Source: Henckelia pumila (taxonomy: Eukaryota; Streptophyta; Magnoliopsida; Lamiales; Gesneriaceae). Taken from it: a stretch of DNA of 64,000 nt. The translations under genes were made by a program, and so were the position numbers. The stretch is taken from contig NC_133122.1 of the NCBI RefSeq assembly GCF_033568475.1, positions 66,549,442 to 66,613,441 on the forward strand, in the 5' to 3' direction. Positions 47,776 through 58,767 of the stretch are shown in pieces (position 1 is the stretch's first letter; every line of letters begins with the position of its first letter). The notes under the pieces were generated by a model. It ran no database searches. It had not been told where the DNA came from and was given only the letters and a program-made list of their open reading frames with translations.

Positions 47776-50489
47776 TTATGTGATGAGCTCCCGAAAAGAA
47801 GATGCACCTTCTTGATATGAGTAGCACATATGAAATCTTTTAAGCTCTCCTCAACTATGCAGTCCCATACCTACACAGTCTCAGAATCCCTCTCATTCCG
47901 GCAGAATCGGTTCATTCATGTCTCCCTCCGCCTAGAAGCCTTTCAGGAGCCGCTCATTGTCCGTGCAACCTCTTGGCACCGGCGATCACTCCCCGCCTCT
48001 TCAGCCCCGGGCGTCACACTCATACTCTGACTTCTCAATTCAGAAAAGACTTCAAAAATTTCACTGGAGATAGAGATGTCTGATCTAACAAACAATAAGA
48101 TTAATGCCAATTCAATATCATGAATCGGATGTTGAGTCTCATACTGCTTCAGCTGTTACTATGACTGAGCTATCACAGACTTCCTCTGAATAAGAATACC
48201 TCCCGAATCTGGATAAGACGATGCAATGCACTGAAGATTATCAGTACAGAGGAAAATAAGAAAAATACTGAAGCTCGGGTCGATCTTTTCTTCATGCCAA
48301 ACAAAATGATCTCATAAGATTCGGTTCAGGTACAAGTGCATTCTCTGGAGTTAGATGAGAAATTGGCTCCACGACGATAAGAATCTCTCAAAAATCTGCT
48401 ATAGAACTCAAAATATTCAATTCTCAAGTATAGATGTTGGTTTGGCTTCAATCAAAACAGCTTCCGTCTGGGAATGATCACAGAAATTCTAGATCTAAAA
48501 TTAATATGATCGAGGAAAGGACATCTCGATACAATCAAAATTCAGACTTCAATAGCGCAGCATGCAACGTCTCGGCACGCAATTCTGTAAGACCATCCTC
48601 CAATACTCTGTATGATCAGTACTATTCTTCGAACAAAAACGAAAAGATCGATAAGAATTTTTAATTCCATCTAAATACCTCTGATAGATTCAATTCAAAA
48701 GATCTACAATACTGTAGACGAGTTTCACTACAAACGGTACGACCAAATTCCAAAGCAGTCATACCTCGATCCAAGTTCAGTCTTCAATACTTCTTTCTAT
48801 CCAACTCTCAGCTGATGGTTTCTGATCTCAAGTCATTGCTGAATCTAACCTCATTACTCAGAGGTAATCCAGAAATCTTATCTGGATGATAACAACAACT
48901 CTCTAACCACTGGTTTATCAACCAATTCAGGATAGATTCTAGGACATCAGCGGAGGATTTCCGTTCGTCTATTGACTCGGATATGAATCTGTCAACTTCT
49001 TGAAACAATCCACAGTAGTCCTGTACTGAATAAAGCAACTAACAGACAGTCAAATCACAATCTGATAACTGAAGTATGATACTGCTCAGTTACAATCAAA
49101 TCAGAATCTGAAATACAATACTGTTCGGTTCTAACTCATCCCATCAATTCAAAGAATTGCGAATACTGATAATCAAATTTCAACAAACTGGGATGCATCA
49201 ATAAATATCAATAAGAAGAAAGATAAGGTGTGTAACCGATCATATCAGAATAAGAATAGAAACCATACTCTACTGTTTCCTGCAGTCGTCATCGGTGAAA
49301 TCTAAATCTGATCCTCGAAAAGAGTACAACTAGAATCTGTTGCCTCAAAGATTGATTCGTCATGTGATTAAGTTCTCATAAATTCTGTTATTGTGGCCAA
49401 AAAGAGCAATGAAACGGCTAGTATCTTTGTCGGAGTTAGAGACACAAGGAAATTCTCTTCGGAGATCCTTCGATAATATCATGATGACGAACTCTGGCAT
49501 GGTGTCCGGGCTGATGACAGACCTAACAGCGTCTTCTGATCTCCAGGCACTGCTTACTGATCTCATAAACTGCTTTCCCTTCGATAAAAGATGATCTCTA
49601 AGTCCCTCTAACTCTAATCACACGGAGAAAAGGAATCTGTCGAAGAAATTCGGATGAAAGTGGATTCCAAAAAGTGATCGAACCTTGATTCCCTAATGCT
49701 CTCCTCTCCAATTTCTACCAACTTTTATCGATCCTCTAAGTTGGTACAACACTAACCGAATTCTCCGGTCGTCTGTGTAGTTCGGAGAATCACCCAACTG
49801 ATCGATCCCTTCTATTCAACTCCCGCATCCAACAGCATTCTCGGTACTCTTCAAATTCAGTAACCTAAACGACTAAAAATTCCTCGGTAGAACTCCTATC
49901 GATGTCAGAGTGACATCTACCAGGGCATTAGTGGTACGATCTAAATCAGTCAAAGGAGTTACTACTGGTTGTCGTCTGCTAAAATTCTTCAGGAGAAAAT
50001 TCTGATATTCAGTATGAAAGGATACCAAATCTCCATCTCAAAATTCGGTGTTCCACATCTCTTTCCTAAAAGTTCGTTCTACTACAAATCACTAAATTTT
50101 TGGATCTCAATCGGATTCTAATTCTCATCGCAACAATCTTTGATCTGCTAGCTCAAGTAGATGGTGGAACTCGGATCCGAAATTTAAAAAAATACAGTTT
50201 ATATTTCAAGTAATTCATGCTTTAAAATTTAAATCACATAATCATGTAATTCCAAGTAACTCATAAATAGTAAAGCATGCCCTCAATCAAATCAAGTAAT
50301 CGTGATTTGAAAATTAAATCACAACTCATGTAATTCAATTAATTCAAGAATCAATAAATCATGCTCGCACGTATTTAAATAATCATTTAAATAAATCAAT
50401 TACATGCGAGAATTCAATTCATGCGGACTCGATCTACCCCGCTCACTCTAGTTCAATTCCAAGAATCTTATCGCTTTGATACCACTTAA

Positions 50490-50701
50490 TGTGAGATCCC
50501 GTTTCCAATAGTCTAATCTCGAATAAACAAACAAAATCAATCACAAAGATCCGCGGAAAAACTAATCAAAATTTTTTTTTAAAAGGGTCGCGCGCCCGCG
50601 CCGAGACCTCGCAAAACCAGCGCGCCTGCGCGAGGAAGTTGCGCGCCCGTGCCCAAGCTTCGCAAAAGCTAGCACGCCCGCGCCAGGAACAGCGCGCCCG
50701 C
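50490..50701 (-). repeat. Element A 5' LTR, first part
   Basis: It matches 43278-43490 closely, including the GC-rich words, and stops exactly at element B's TSD (CCCGC, 50697-50701). Confidence 0.9.
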
Positions 50702-50771
50702 TGTAGTAGCCCGTACCCTAATTGAATAATTAAAGAATTAATGCTAATTAAATAAATTGGGTATAGGACGG

Positions 50772-51034
50772 ATCGGAAGCTCCGAAGGCACGATCGGAAG
50801 CTCCGAACAGGATCGGAAGCTCCGATGAGCGATCGGAGGCACCGATAATATTACGTCAGGCCTGACGTGTGGTTTGATCGGAAGCTCCGATCAGGATCGG
50901 AAGCTCCGATCACCCCTATCTGGAGTCAACAAGTGATATTTTGACACGTGGCAGATCAGGATCTTCGGAAGCTCCGATGGCAGGATCGGACATTCCGATT
51001 GAGGTTCGGACGTTCCGATCAAGGATCGAAAATT
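50772..51034 (+). promoter_or_regulatory. U3 array of ten ATCGGA-N3-TCCGAT palindromes
   Basis: Ten copies, most with spacer AGC (ATCGGAAGCTCCGAT) and the last three mostly NNT (for example TTCGGACGTTCCGAT), lie just upstream of the TATA box. Arms are exact inverted repeats in the best copies, and several deviate by one base. This is the layout of a multi-site enhancer for a dimeric DNA-binding protein. The binding protein is unknown. Confidence 0.8.
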
Positions 51035-51046
51035 CCGATCATTGTC

Positions 51047-51054
51047 TATAAATA
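51047..51054 (+). promoter_or_regulatory. Element B TATA box
   Basis: TATAAATA in the context GTCTATAAATAGAGGG, right after the palindrome array. Transcription is expected to start about 30 bases downstream. Confidence 0.75.
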
Positions 51055-52049
51055 GAGGGCCGAGGCTTCATTTCCAATTGCCAATTCCGAGTATTTCCTT
51101 CTCCTTTCTAGTCTATTCGAGTTGTTCTAGCCTTCCTAGGCTTGACCCGACGGTCGGCGAGGCGTTCGGTGGTCGTAGCGGAGTTGTGCCCAAGTTCTGG
51201 AGGCATCGACATCAAAGGGCTAACGACGGACAAAGGTATAGCTTTTGCTTCCTATAAATATTTAGGAGTATGCAATAGCTTAGTTAAGGCTTTTAGAGCG
51301 CTTTAATGATAGTAGTATCATTTGGCAGTATAGAGCAGACTATAGTAGTGGACCTAGAGTTGGTAGAGCTTGCACTGATTTGAGGTACGAAAGTACTGTT
51401 CGAGATATCCTGACTGAGTATGCATGTATTATGTGACTGCATGGTTTATATGTCATTGATTTATGCTGCATTAATTTGCATACTGAGCTATCTCCTTCGA
51501 GATGTCTGTTAGTAGGGTTTTTCCCTATCCTGTTAGTGTTTGGACTTCCATCGATTTGGGTTTGGCATATCCACTGGTATTATGGTATGGGAGCCACCTC
51601 CTGAAGCGACGGCACAGCGTGCTACATACCAGGGCCCGGTCTGTCTCTGTTATCTGATCCTTGACCTCGAGTTTATAGGGAGTTCACTTTGCATGCATGT
51701 ATACTCATACTCTCATACTGAGCGTTTTATGCTCACGTCTCGTACTCTGTGTTTCTGGACACCCTATTCCATGGGGCAGGTTTGCGATTGGACGAGGAGG
51801 CTGGATCCAGGAGGGGCTAGTCAGTGGTTGACCAGCTGGAGCTTCGTCTAGGTTTTATTCCTGTTGTTTTGAGGTTGGTACAACTATTCGATTTAGTTGT
51901 ATATTATTTGGATAAATTACAGATTCCTTTACTTGGGATTGTATAATGTTTATGGTTTCCGCAGTTTTATTCTGATATCTGTTTAATTAAGTTAATTGCA
52001 TGCCTAAGTTCTGTTTAGTAGGTGATCCGGGTAAGAGTCACTACATTTA

Positions 52050-52060
52050 TGGTATCAGAT
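52050..52060 (+). other. Element B primer-binding site (tRNA-Met type)
   Basis: TGGTATCAGAT lies four bases after the 5' LTR. It agrees with the 3' end complement of initiator tRNA-Met, the usual primer of plant Ty3 elements, up to its tenth base. Confidence 0.85.
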
Positions 52061-52119
52061 CATGCATAGTATTCTTGGGATTTAGACTCTGCATAAGGTA
52101 ACCGTGAGGTATTTTTGAG

Positions 52120-53526
52120 ATGGCAAATCGTGACGACCGGAGTTCTCATGGCAGTATTGGTGGGCGTTGGGGTGATGCCGACCGGGAGCCTCGTCGAGAA
52201 CGACGTCATCGTCATCATGACGAAGAGCGTTTCACTGTGCGTCAATTCTTAGCTATGGGTCCTAAGCCCTTAGTTGGAGGTGAGTCTCCGGAGGATGCGG
52301 AAAATTGGTTAGACCGCATGGAGATGACTTTTCAGACTTTCCACTGCACCGAGGAGCAGAAGATGGAGACCCTTGGCTATCTTCTGGATGGACGTGCGCG
52401 CAGGTGGTGGAGGTTTACTTCTGCGCCTTTTGTTGCGGCGAGAGGAGTGGCCACCTGGGCCGAGTTCCGCACAGCTTTCCAAAAGCGGTATTTTCCTCCT
52501 GCACTCCGTCAGTCGAAGGCAGGCGAGCTACTGAGTCTGCGACAGGGAGCCATGTCTATTGATGAGTATCAGCAGAGGTTCTTTGATCTGCTATCCTATT
52601 GCCCCGAGATTGCTGATAGCTCAGAGATGAAGTATAATCTGTTCCTTCAGGGCCTTAACCCTGAGATCCATGACCGTGTGGCGGTTGGCGACGACATGTC
52701 CTACGAGGATTTGGTGAGCCGTTGTCACCAAGCGGAGGATAGCATTCGGCGGAACAGGTCTTTCCCTCAGTCGAGGCCTGCTAGTTCTTTGGGTCCCCGT
52801 GCCCAAACTTTCAAGAAGTCTGGATCTACTTCTTCTTCCTCTGGCTCTGCTAGTATTGTCCGTTACGGTAAGAAGGACAAGTGTGATCACTGTTGGAAGA
52901 ACCATCCATCCGACAAGTACCGTAGAGCTTCTGGAGCTTGTTTCCGTTGTGGAGAGACTGGTCATATCCGGAGGGATTGTCCACTGTCTGGGGGAGGCGG
53001 TTCTGGTTCTGGTTCAGGATCGGGTTCTCAGGCCACCGTTCAGCAGAGGTCGCAGGGACAGCCTGCTGGGAGTTCTCATTTGAGGCCACGAGCTTCTGGC
53101 CAGGTGTTTGCCTTGAGGCATGATCAGGCAGTGGAGGAAAATGAGAAAGTCATCGCAGGTACATTTCTGCTTTATGGTATACCTGCTCTTGTACTTATTG
53201 ACACTGGTGCATCTCATTCCTTCATTTCTGCAAGTTTTGTTAAGAGACATAAGTTACCATGCATTGCACTAGACGTAGTGATGTCTGTTTCTACTCCGAC
53301 GGGCCAATCTGCTTTGGCTAAGCGTCTAGTGATGGGTTGCCCTTTAGAGTTCGAAGGGAACATTCTGTTAGCGAATCTCATGGTCCTGGCGATGGACGAC
53401 TTTGATTGCATTTTGGGAATAGATATGTTGACTACCTATCGAGCTTCAGTGGACTGCTATCATAGATTAGTACGCTTTCATCCGGAGGGGAGTGAGAGCT
53501 GGTTTTTCTATGGTGAGGGAGCGTGA
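52120..53526 (+). CDS. Element B Gag and protease (stops before reverse transcriptase)
   Basis: 468 residues from the ATG at 52120, 60 bases past the primer site. A Retrotrans_gag capsid domain lies at about residues 60-190 (WLDRMEMTFQTFHC, ARRWWRF, FQKRYFPPALR). A CCHC zinc knuckle CFRCGETGHIRRDC is at 274-287. An aspartic protease domain follows, with the active site LIDTGASHSFIS near 359 and ILGIDML. Gag packages the element RNA into particles and the protease cuts the polyprotein. The reading frame ends at a TGA at 53524. Sequence beyond it continues in the same frame as pol, so this is a broken polyprotein rather than a natural Gag end. Confidence 0.9.
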   Translation: MANRDDRSSHGSIGGRWGDADREPRRERRHRHHDEERFTVRQFLAMGPKPLVGGESPEDAENWLDRMEMTFQTFHCTEEQKMETLGYLLDGRARRWWRFTSAPFVAARGVATWAEFRTAFQKRYFPPALRQSKAGELLSLRQGAMSIDEYQQRFFDLLSYCPEIADSSEMKYNLFLQGLNPEIHDRVAVGDDMSYEDLVSRCHQAEDSIRRNRSFPQSRPASSLGPRAQTFKKSGSTSSSSGSASIVRYGKKDKCDHCWKNHPSDKYRRASGACFRCGETGHIRRDCPLSGGGGSGSGSGSGSQATVQQRSQGQPAGSSHLRPRASGQVFALRHDQAVEENEKVIAGTFLLYGIPALVLIDTGASHSFISASFVKRHKLPCIALDVVMSVSTPTGQSALAKRLVMGCPLEFEGNILLANLMVLAMDDFDCILGIDMLTTYRASVDCYHRLVRFHPEGSESWFFYGEGA

Positions 53527-54324
53527 CCTCCGATGCCTTTGGTATCAGCTTTGAGAGCCTGTCGAGCTCTAGAGTCTGGCGGGGAAGGCTACCTTATCTA
53601 TGCAGTTTATTTGTCCACTGAGAGCATTGGGATAGAGAGCATTCCTGTTGTGGATGAATTTCCAGATGTATTTCCTGATGAGATTCCAGGTTTTCCTCCT
53701 GCTAGGGAAGTCGAGTTTGGCATAGAGTTGATGCCGGGTACTTCGCCTATTTCTAGAGCACCGTATCGTCTGGCTCCATCAGAGATGCATGAGTTGAAGA
53801 ATCAGCTACAAGATCTTTTGGACAAGGGGTACATTCGTCCTAGTGTATCTCCTTGGGTAGCTCCTGTTCTTTTTGTAAAGAAGAAGGATGGGTCGATGCG
53901 GCTGTGCATTGACTATCGGCAGCTGAATCGAGTCACTGTGAAGAACAAGTATCCGTTGCCTCGTATTGATGACTTGTTTGATCAGCTGCAGGGCACGTCA
54001 GTTTACTCCAAGATTGACTTGAGATCTGGGTATCATCAGTTGAGAGTCCGTGATCAGGACGTAGCCAAAACTGCATTCCGTACTCGCTATGGGCATTACG
54101 AGTTTCTAGTAATGCCATTTGGTTTGACTAATGCGCCGGCTATATTCATGGATCTGATGAACCGTGTCTTCAGGGAGTATTTGGACAAGTTTGTCGTGGT
54201 CTTCATTGACGACATCTTGGTGTATTCGCGTAATACGGAAGAGCATGTTTCTCACTTGCGATTGGTACTACAGACTCTTCGAGATAAGCAGTTGTACGCC
54301 AAGGTGAGCAAGTGTGAGTTCTGA
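53527..54324 (+). pseudogene. Element B reverse transcriptase segment between two stops
   Basis: Same frame as Gag, 265 codons from the first TGA to a second TGA at 54322. It starts with the pol entry region [14 protein letters not shown]. It then has the RT core [39 protein letters not shown] and the catalytic FIDDILVYS. The polymerase palm is therefore complete, but the segment is cut from its neighbours on both sides. Both stops are TGA at places where TGA is one transition away from a sense codon expected there, as after methylation-driven decay. Confidence 0.88.
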
Positions 54325-56538
54325 ATGGATAGAGTGGTCTTTCTTGGCCATATCATATCCAGGGAGGGGATTTTTGTTGATCCAAGCAAGATTGAAGCGG
54401 TACTTAATTGGTCACGTCCGACGACAGTTGCTGAGATCCGTAGTTTTCTGGGTCTAGCAGGGTATTATCGTCGCTTCATTCTGAACTTCTCTCAACTAGC
54501 TCGACCTTTGACGCAGCTTACCCGCAAGGGTGTGGATTTCGAGTGGTCCTCCGAATGTGAGGAGAATTTCTGTGAGCTTCGACGGCGGTTGACTTCTGCG
54601 CCGGTGTTGGCATTACCGTCAGGATCTGGAGGGTATGTGGTTTACACGGATGCTTCTTTTCAGGGGTTAGGTTGTGTCCTGACTCAGAATGGGCATGTGA
54701 TCGCATACGCTTCTAGACAGCTGAAGCTTCACGAGGACAACTATCCAGTTAATGATTTGGAATTGGAAGCCATTGTGTTCGCTTTGAAGATCTGGCGTCA
54801 TTATCTGTATGGCGAGAAATTTGAGATCTTCACCGACCATAAGAGTCTCAAGTATTTGTTCACTCAGACGGAGTTGAACATGAGGCAGAGACGTTGGATG
54901 GACTTGCTTAAGGACTATGATTGCGAAATAAAGTACCATCCGGGAGCTGCTAATCTCTCCGCTGATGCTTTGAGTCGCAAGGTGCGACTATCCGCACTTC
55001 AGACTTGTTCGATGTCTAGTGCGATCAGTGACTGTTGTACTTCAGGTTATACGTTCAAGCATAAGAAAGGTATGCAGAGTATCCAGATGTTTGCGATATT
55101 ATCTGAGCCAGCCTTGTATTCGCGAATCCGAGATGCTCAGATGTCTGATTCGAAGACCCAACGTTTAGCTCGTCTAGCTAACGAGGGTAGCTCGTCTGGA
55201 TTTCATTATCAGTCAAATGGCTTTCTGTGTTTGTCTGGTAGGCTTGTGATTCCGCAGGATGAAGAGTTGCGAGAGGAGATTTTGTCTCAGGCATATCGCA
55301 CTAAGTTGAGTATTCATCCTGGGAGCAACAAGATGTACAAGGATCTACGTACTCGTTTTTGGTGGAAGGGAATGAAACACAGTGTTTATCAGTTTGTTTC
55401 GAGATGTTTGGTATGTCAACAGGTCAAAGCAGAGCACCGACGACCTGGAGGATTGCTTCACAGTCTGCCTATTCCTGAATGGAAATGGGAGTTTATCACA
55501 ATGGACTTTGTGACCCATTTGCCGGTATCCCCGAGGAACTGTGATGCTATTTGGGTTGTAGTGGACCGACTCACCAAGTCAGCGCATTTCATTGCCTATA
55601 GCCGAAAGTACTCTGTGGATCGCATGGCACAGATGTACATTCAGGAGATCGTTCGACTTCATGGAGTGCCGGTGAGCATTGTCAGCGATCGGGACCCCAG
55701 GTTCACTTCTAGATTCTGGGGGAGTGTTCAGCGTGCGATGGGTACTACTCTCAGTTTGAGTACTGCCTATCATCCGGAGACTGATGGTCAGTCAGAGCGC
55801 ACTATCCATACTTTGGAGGATATGCTTAGAGCGTGCGTCACGGATTTTGGTTCAGCCTGGCAGGATCATTTGCCGTTGATCGAGTTCGCGTACAACAACA
55901 GCTATCATACTAGTATTGGGATGGCACCTTTTGAGGCGTTGTACGGGCGACGTTGTCGTACTCCACTCTTCTGGGAAGAAGTGGGGGAGAGACACGTTGA
56001 GGGACCGGAGTTTATCCAGCAGGCGATAGACATTGTTGATCAGATCAAGAAACGGATTAAGACTGCACAGGATCGTCAGGCCAGTTATGCTAATATCAAG
56101 CGTAGGCCTTTGCAGTTCGATGTCGGGGAGAAAGTGTTTCTGAGAGTGTCACCTTTCCGCAAGATTCTTAGATTTGGCCTTAAGGGCAAGTTGTCTCCCA
56201 GGTTTATCGGTCCGTTTGAGATCTTGGAGAGCATTGGAGATTTGGCTTATCGACTAGCTTTACCACCGCATCTATCCAGTATTCATGATGTGTTCCACGT
56301 ATCTCTGTTGCGACGGTATGTGGCGGATGAATATCATATTCTGCAGCGTTCTGAGGTTCAGGTGAACAAGGATTTGACCTATGTTGAGAAACCTATTCGT
56401 ATCCTGGATTATAAGGATAAAGTTTTATGGAACAAAGTCATTCCTTTGGTTTTAGTTCAGTGGCAGCGCCGAGGCACTGAGGAAGCTACTTGGGAGCTTG
56501 AGGACAGGATGCGTGAAGACCATCCTGAGTTGTTTTGA
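54325..56538 (+). pseudogene. Element B RNase H, integrase and chromodomain segment
   Basis: 737 codons in the same frame, ending at a normal TGA. Order: the RT thumb ([12 protein letters not shown]), RNase H ([13 protein letters not shown] and [11 protein letters not shown]), the integrase zinc region ([31 protein letters not shown]), and the catalytic core with its acidic residues in [18 protein letters not shown] and DGQSERT. A chromodomain occupies the last ~45 residues ([19 protein letters not shown]). In chromoviruses this last domain guides insertion toward heterochromatin. An identical-frame second copy of the last ~130 residues lies downstream. Confidence 0.9.
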
Positions 56539-56659
56539 TTTCATTCTTTAAGTTGTATTCAGTTGCAAACTCTGTAAACGTTTGATTTGAATAAATAATG
56601 TTTCTGATTTCTGTATTGCATTCGGTACTTAAGATCTGATTTCGAGAACGAAATATCTT

Positions 56660-56672
56660 AAGTGGGGGAGAA
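56660..56672 (+). other. Element B polypurine tract
   Basis: AAGTGGGGGAGAA directly before the LTR piece at 56673. It recurs at 57411-57423 before the complete 3' LTR. Confidence 0.85.
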
Positions 56673-56893
56673 TGTAGTAACCCGTATCCTAATTGAGTAA
56701 TTAAAGGATTAATGCTAATTAAATAAATTGGGTATCGGACGGATCGGAAGCTCCGAAGGCACGATCGGAAGCTCCGAACAGGATCGGAAGCTCCGATGAA
56801 AGATAGGAGGCACCGATAATATTACGTCAGGCATGACATGTGGTTGGATCGGAAGCTCCGATCAGGATCGGAAGCTCCGATCACCCCTATCTG
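56673..56893 (+). repeat. Element B extra partial LTR (221 bp)
   Basis: Begins TGTAGTAACCC like an LTR, contains the first six palindromes of the U3 array, then switches abruptly into pol sequence at a CTG shared by both. Confidence 0.93.
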
Positions 56894-57423
56894 AGAGTGT
56901 CACCTTTCCGCAAGATTCTTAGATTTGGCCTTAAGGGCAAGTTGTCTCCCAGGTTTATCGGTCCGTTTGAGATCTTGGAGAGCATTGGCGATTTGGCTTA
57001 TCGACTAGCTTTACCACCGCATCTATCCAGTATTCATGACGTGTTCCACTTATCTCTGTTGCGACGGTATGTGGCGGATGAATATCATATTCTGCAGCGT
57101 TCTGAGGTTCAGGTGAACAAGGATTTGACCTATGTTGAGAAACCTATTCGTATCCTGGATTATAAGGATAAGGTTTTACGGAACAAAGTCATTCCTTTGG
57201 TTTTAGTTCAGTGGCAGCGCCGAGGCACTGAGGAAGCTACTTGGGAGCTTGAGGACAGGATGCGTGAAGACCATCTTGAGTTGTTTTGATTTCATTCTTT
57301 AAGTTGTATTCAGTTGCAAACTCTGTAAACGTTTGATTTGAATAAAGAATGTTTCTGATTTCTGTATTGCATTCGGTACTTAAGATCTGATTTCGAGGAC
57401 AAAATATCTTAAGTGGGGGAGAA
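56894..57423 (+). pseudogene. Duplicated pol 3' end of element B
   Basis: It repeats 56143-56672 almost exactly, offset by 751 bp. A frame at 56840-57289 runs from the LTR piece into it and encodes the chromodomain end with three or so changes. It has no Gag, protease or polymerase and is a by-product of the duplication. Confidence 0.92.
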
Positions 57424-58767
57424 TGTAGTAGCCCGTACCCTAATTGAGTAATTAAAGGATTAATGCTAATTAAATAAATTGGGTATCGGACGGATCGGAA
57501 GCTCCGAAGGCACGATCGGAAGCTCCGAACAGGATCGGAAGCTCCGATGAGCGATCGGAGGCACCGATAATATTACGTCAGGCATGACATGTGGTTGGAT
57601 CGGAAGCTCCGATCAGGATCAGAAGCTCCGATCACCCCTATCCGGAGTCAACAAGTGATACTTTGACACGTGGCAGATCAGGATCTTCGGAAGCTCCGAT
57701 GGCAGGATCGGACGTTCCGATCGAGGTTCGGACGTTCCGATCAAGGATCGGAAGTTCCGATCGTTGTCTATAAATAGAGGGCCGAGGCTTCATTTCCAAT
57801 TGCCAATTCCGAGTATTTCCCTCTCCTTTCTAGTCTATTCAAGTTGTTCTAGCCTTCCAAGGCTTGACCCGGTGGTCGGCGAGGCGTTCGGTAGTCGTAG
57901 CGGAGTTGTGCCCAAGTTCTGGAGGCATCGACATCAAAGGGCTAACGACGGACGAAGGTATAGCTTTTGCTTCCTATAAATATTTAGGAGTATGCAATAG
58001 CTTAGTTAAGGCTTTTAGAGCGCTTTAATGATAGTAGTATCATTTGACAGTGTAGAGCAGACTATAGGCGTGAACCTAGAGTTGGTAAAGCTTGCACTGA
58101 TTTGAGGTACGGAAGTACTGTTCAAGATATCCTGACTGAGTATGCATGTATTATGTGACTGCATCGTTTATATGTCATTGATTTATGCTGCATTCATTTT
58201 CATACTGAGCTATCTCCTTCGAGATGTCTGTTAGTAGGGTTTTTCCCTATCCTGTTAGTGGTTGGACTTCCATCGATTTGGGTCCGGCATATCCACTGGT
58301 ATTATGGTATGGGAGCCACCTCCTGAAGCGACGGCACAACGTGCTACATACCAGGGCCCGGTCTGTCTCTGTTATCTGATCCTTGACCTCGAGTTTATAG
58401 GGAGTTCACTTTGCATGCATGTATACTCATACTCTTGTACTGAGCGTTTTATGCTCACGTCTCGTACTCTGTGTTTCTGGACACCCTATTCCATGGGGCA
58501 GGTTTGCGATTGGACGAGGAGGGTGGATCCAGGAGGGGCTAGTCAGTGGTTGACCAGCTGGAGCTTCGTCTAGGTTTTATTCCTGTTGTTTTGAGGTTGA
58601 TACAGCTATTCGATTTGGTTGCATATTATTTGGATAAATTACAGATTCCTTTACTTGAGATTGTATAATGTTTATGGTTTCCGCAGTTTTATTCTGATAT
58701 CTGTTTAATTAAGTTAATTGCATGCCTAAGTTCTGTTTAGTAGGTGATCCGGGTAAGGGTCACTATA
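57424..58767 (+). repeat. Element B 3' LTR
   Basis: 1,344 bp, the same length as the 5' LTR. Its last bases read CACTATA where the 5' LTR has CACTACA, so it ends TA instead of CA. It keeps all ten palindromes, and the last ones are closer to perfect than in the 5' LTR. Confidence 0.94.

Larger units (their letters stand above)
47193..48018 (-). mobile_element. Cassandra TRIM retrotransposon
   Basis: An 826-bp element with two 378-bp LTRs (47193-47570 and 47641-48018) that differ at about six sites, and only 70 bp between them. The 5-bp target duplication CTCAT flanks it (47188-47192 and 48019-48023). On the minus strand a tRNA-Met-type primer site (TGGTATCAAAGC, 47627-47638) follows the 5' LTR, and a purine-rich GAAGCTGGTGGGCA precedes the 3' LTR. 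It codes for nothing. The LTRs contain a 5S-rRNA-like segment, the mark of Cassandra. It must rely on proteins of other elements. Confidence 0.95.
45305..50489 (-). pseudogene. Element A decayed gag-pol interior
   Basis: No long frame survives. On the minus strand short stretches still match Ty3 pol. Near 48,830-48,900 is DKISGLPLSNEVRFSNDL, the region just before reverse transcriptase. Near 46,150 there is an integrase-like VDWSKS stretch, and near 46,040 QNDRQPR at the place of the usual QTDGQSER. The order matches a minus-strand element. A Cassandra TRIM is inserted at 47193-48018. Many frameshifts and stops show that this is an old copy. Confidence 0.7.
50702..52045 (+). repeat. Element B 5' LTR
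   Basis: 1,344 bp, from TGTAGTAGCCC to GTCACTACA. The U3 holds ten palindromic 15-mers (listed separately), then a TATA box and about 1 kb of R-U5. Open frames inside it (51042-51257, 51540-51851) start inside R or U5 and match nothing. Confidence 0.95.
50702..58767 (+). mobile_element. Element B: plus-strand chromodomain Ty3/gypsy element with an extra partial LTR
   Basis: It has 1,344-bp LTRs at 50702-52045 and 57424-58767 and the perfect target duplication CCCGC (50697-50701 and 58768-58772). The primer site TGGTATCAGAT starts at 52050 and the polypurine tract AGTGGGGGAGAA precedes the LTR. Gag-pol is near full length but has two in-frame stops. A 751-bp duplication adds a second pol 3' end and a 221-bp LTR piece. 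The C-terminal chromodomain makes it a chromovirus, probably Tekay/Del-like. Confidence 0.95.

Noticed and set aside
47382-48030. Two near-identical 60-80-codon frames (KSFKLSSTMQSHTY...)
   Set aside because: They are on the plus strand of the Cassandra LTRs, which are non-coding. Their duplication reflects the LTR pair.
51042-51851. Small frames inside element B's LTRs (also 57764-58573)
   Set aside because: They start within R-U5, are conserved only because the LTRs are copies, and show no domain.
52050-52060. tRNA gene signals near the LTRs
   Set aside because: They are primer-binding sites complementary to tRNA-Met, only about 11 bases long, without cloverleaf sequence.
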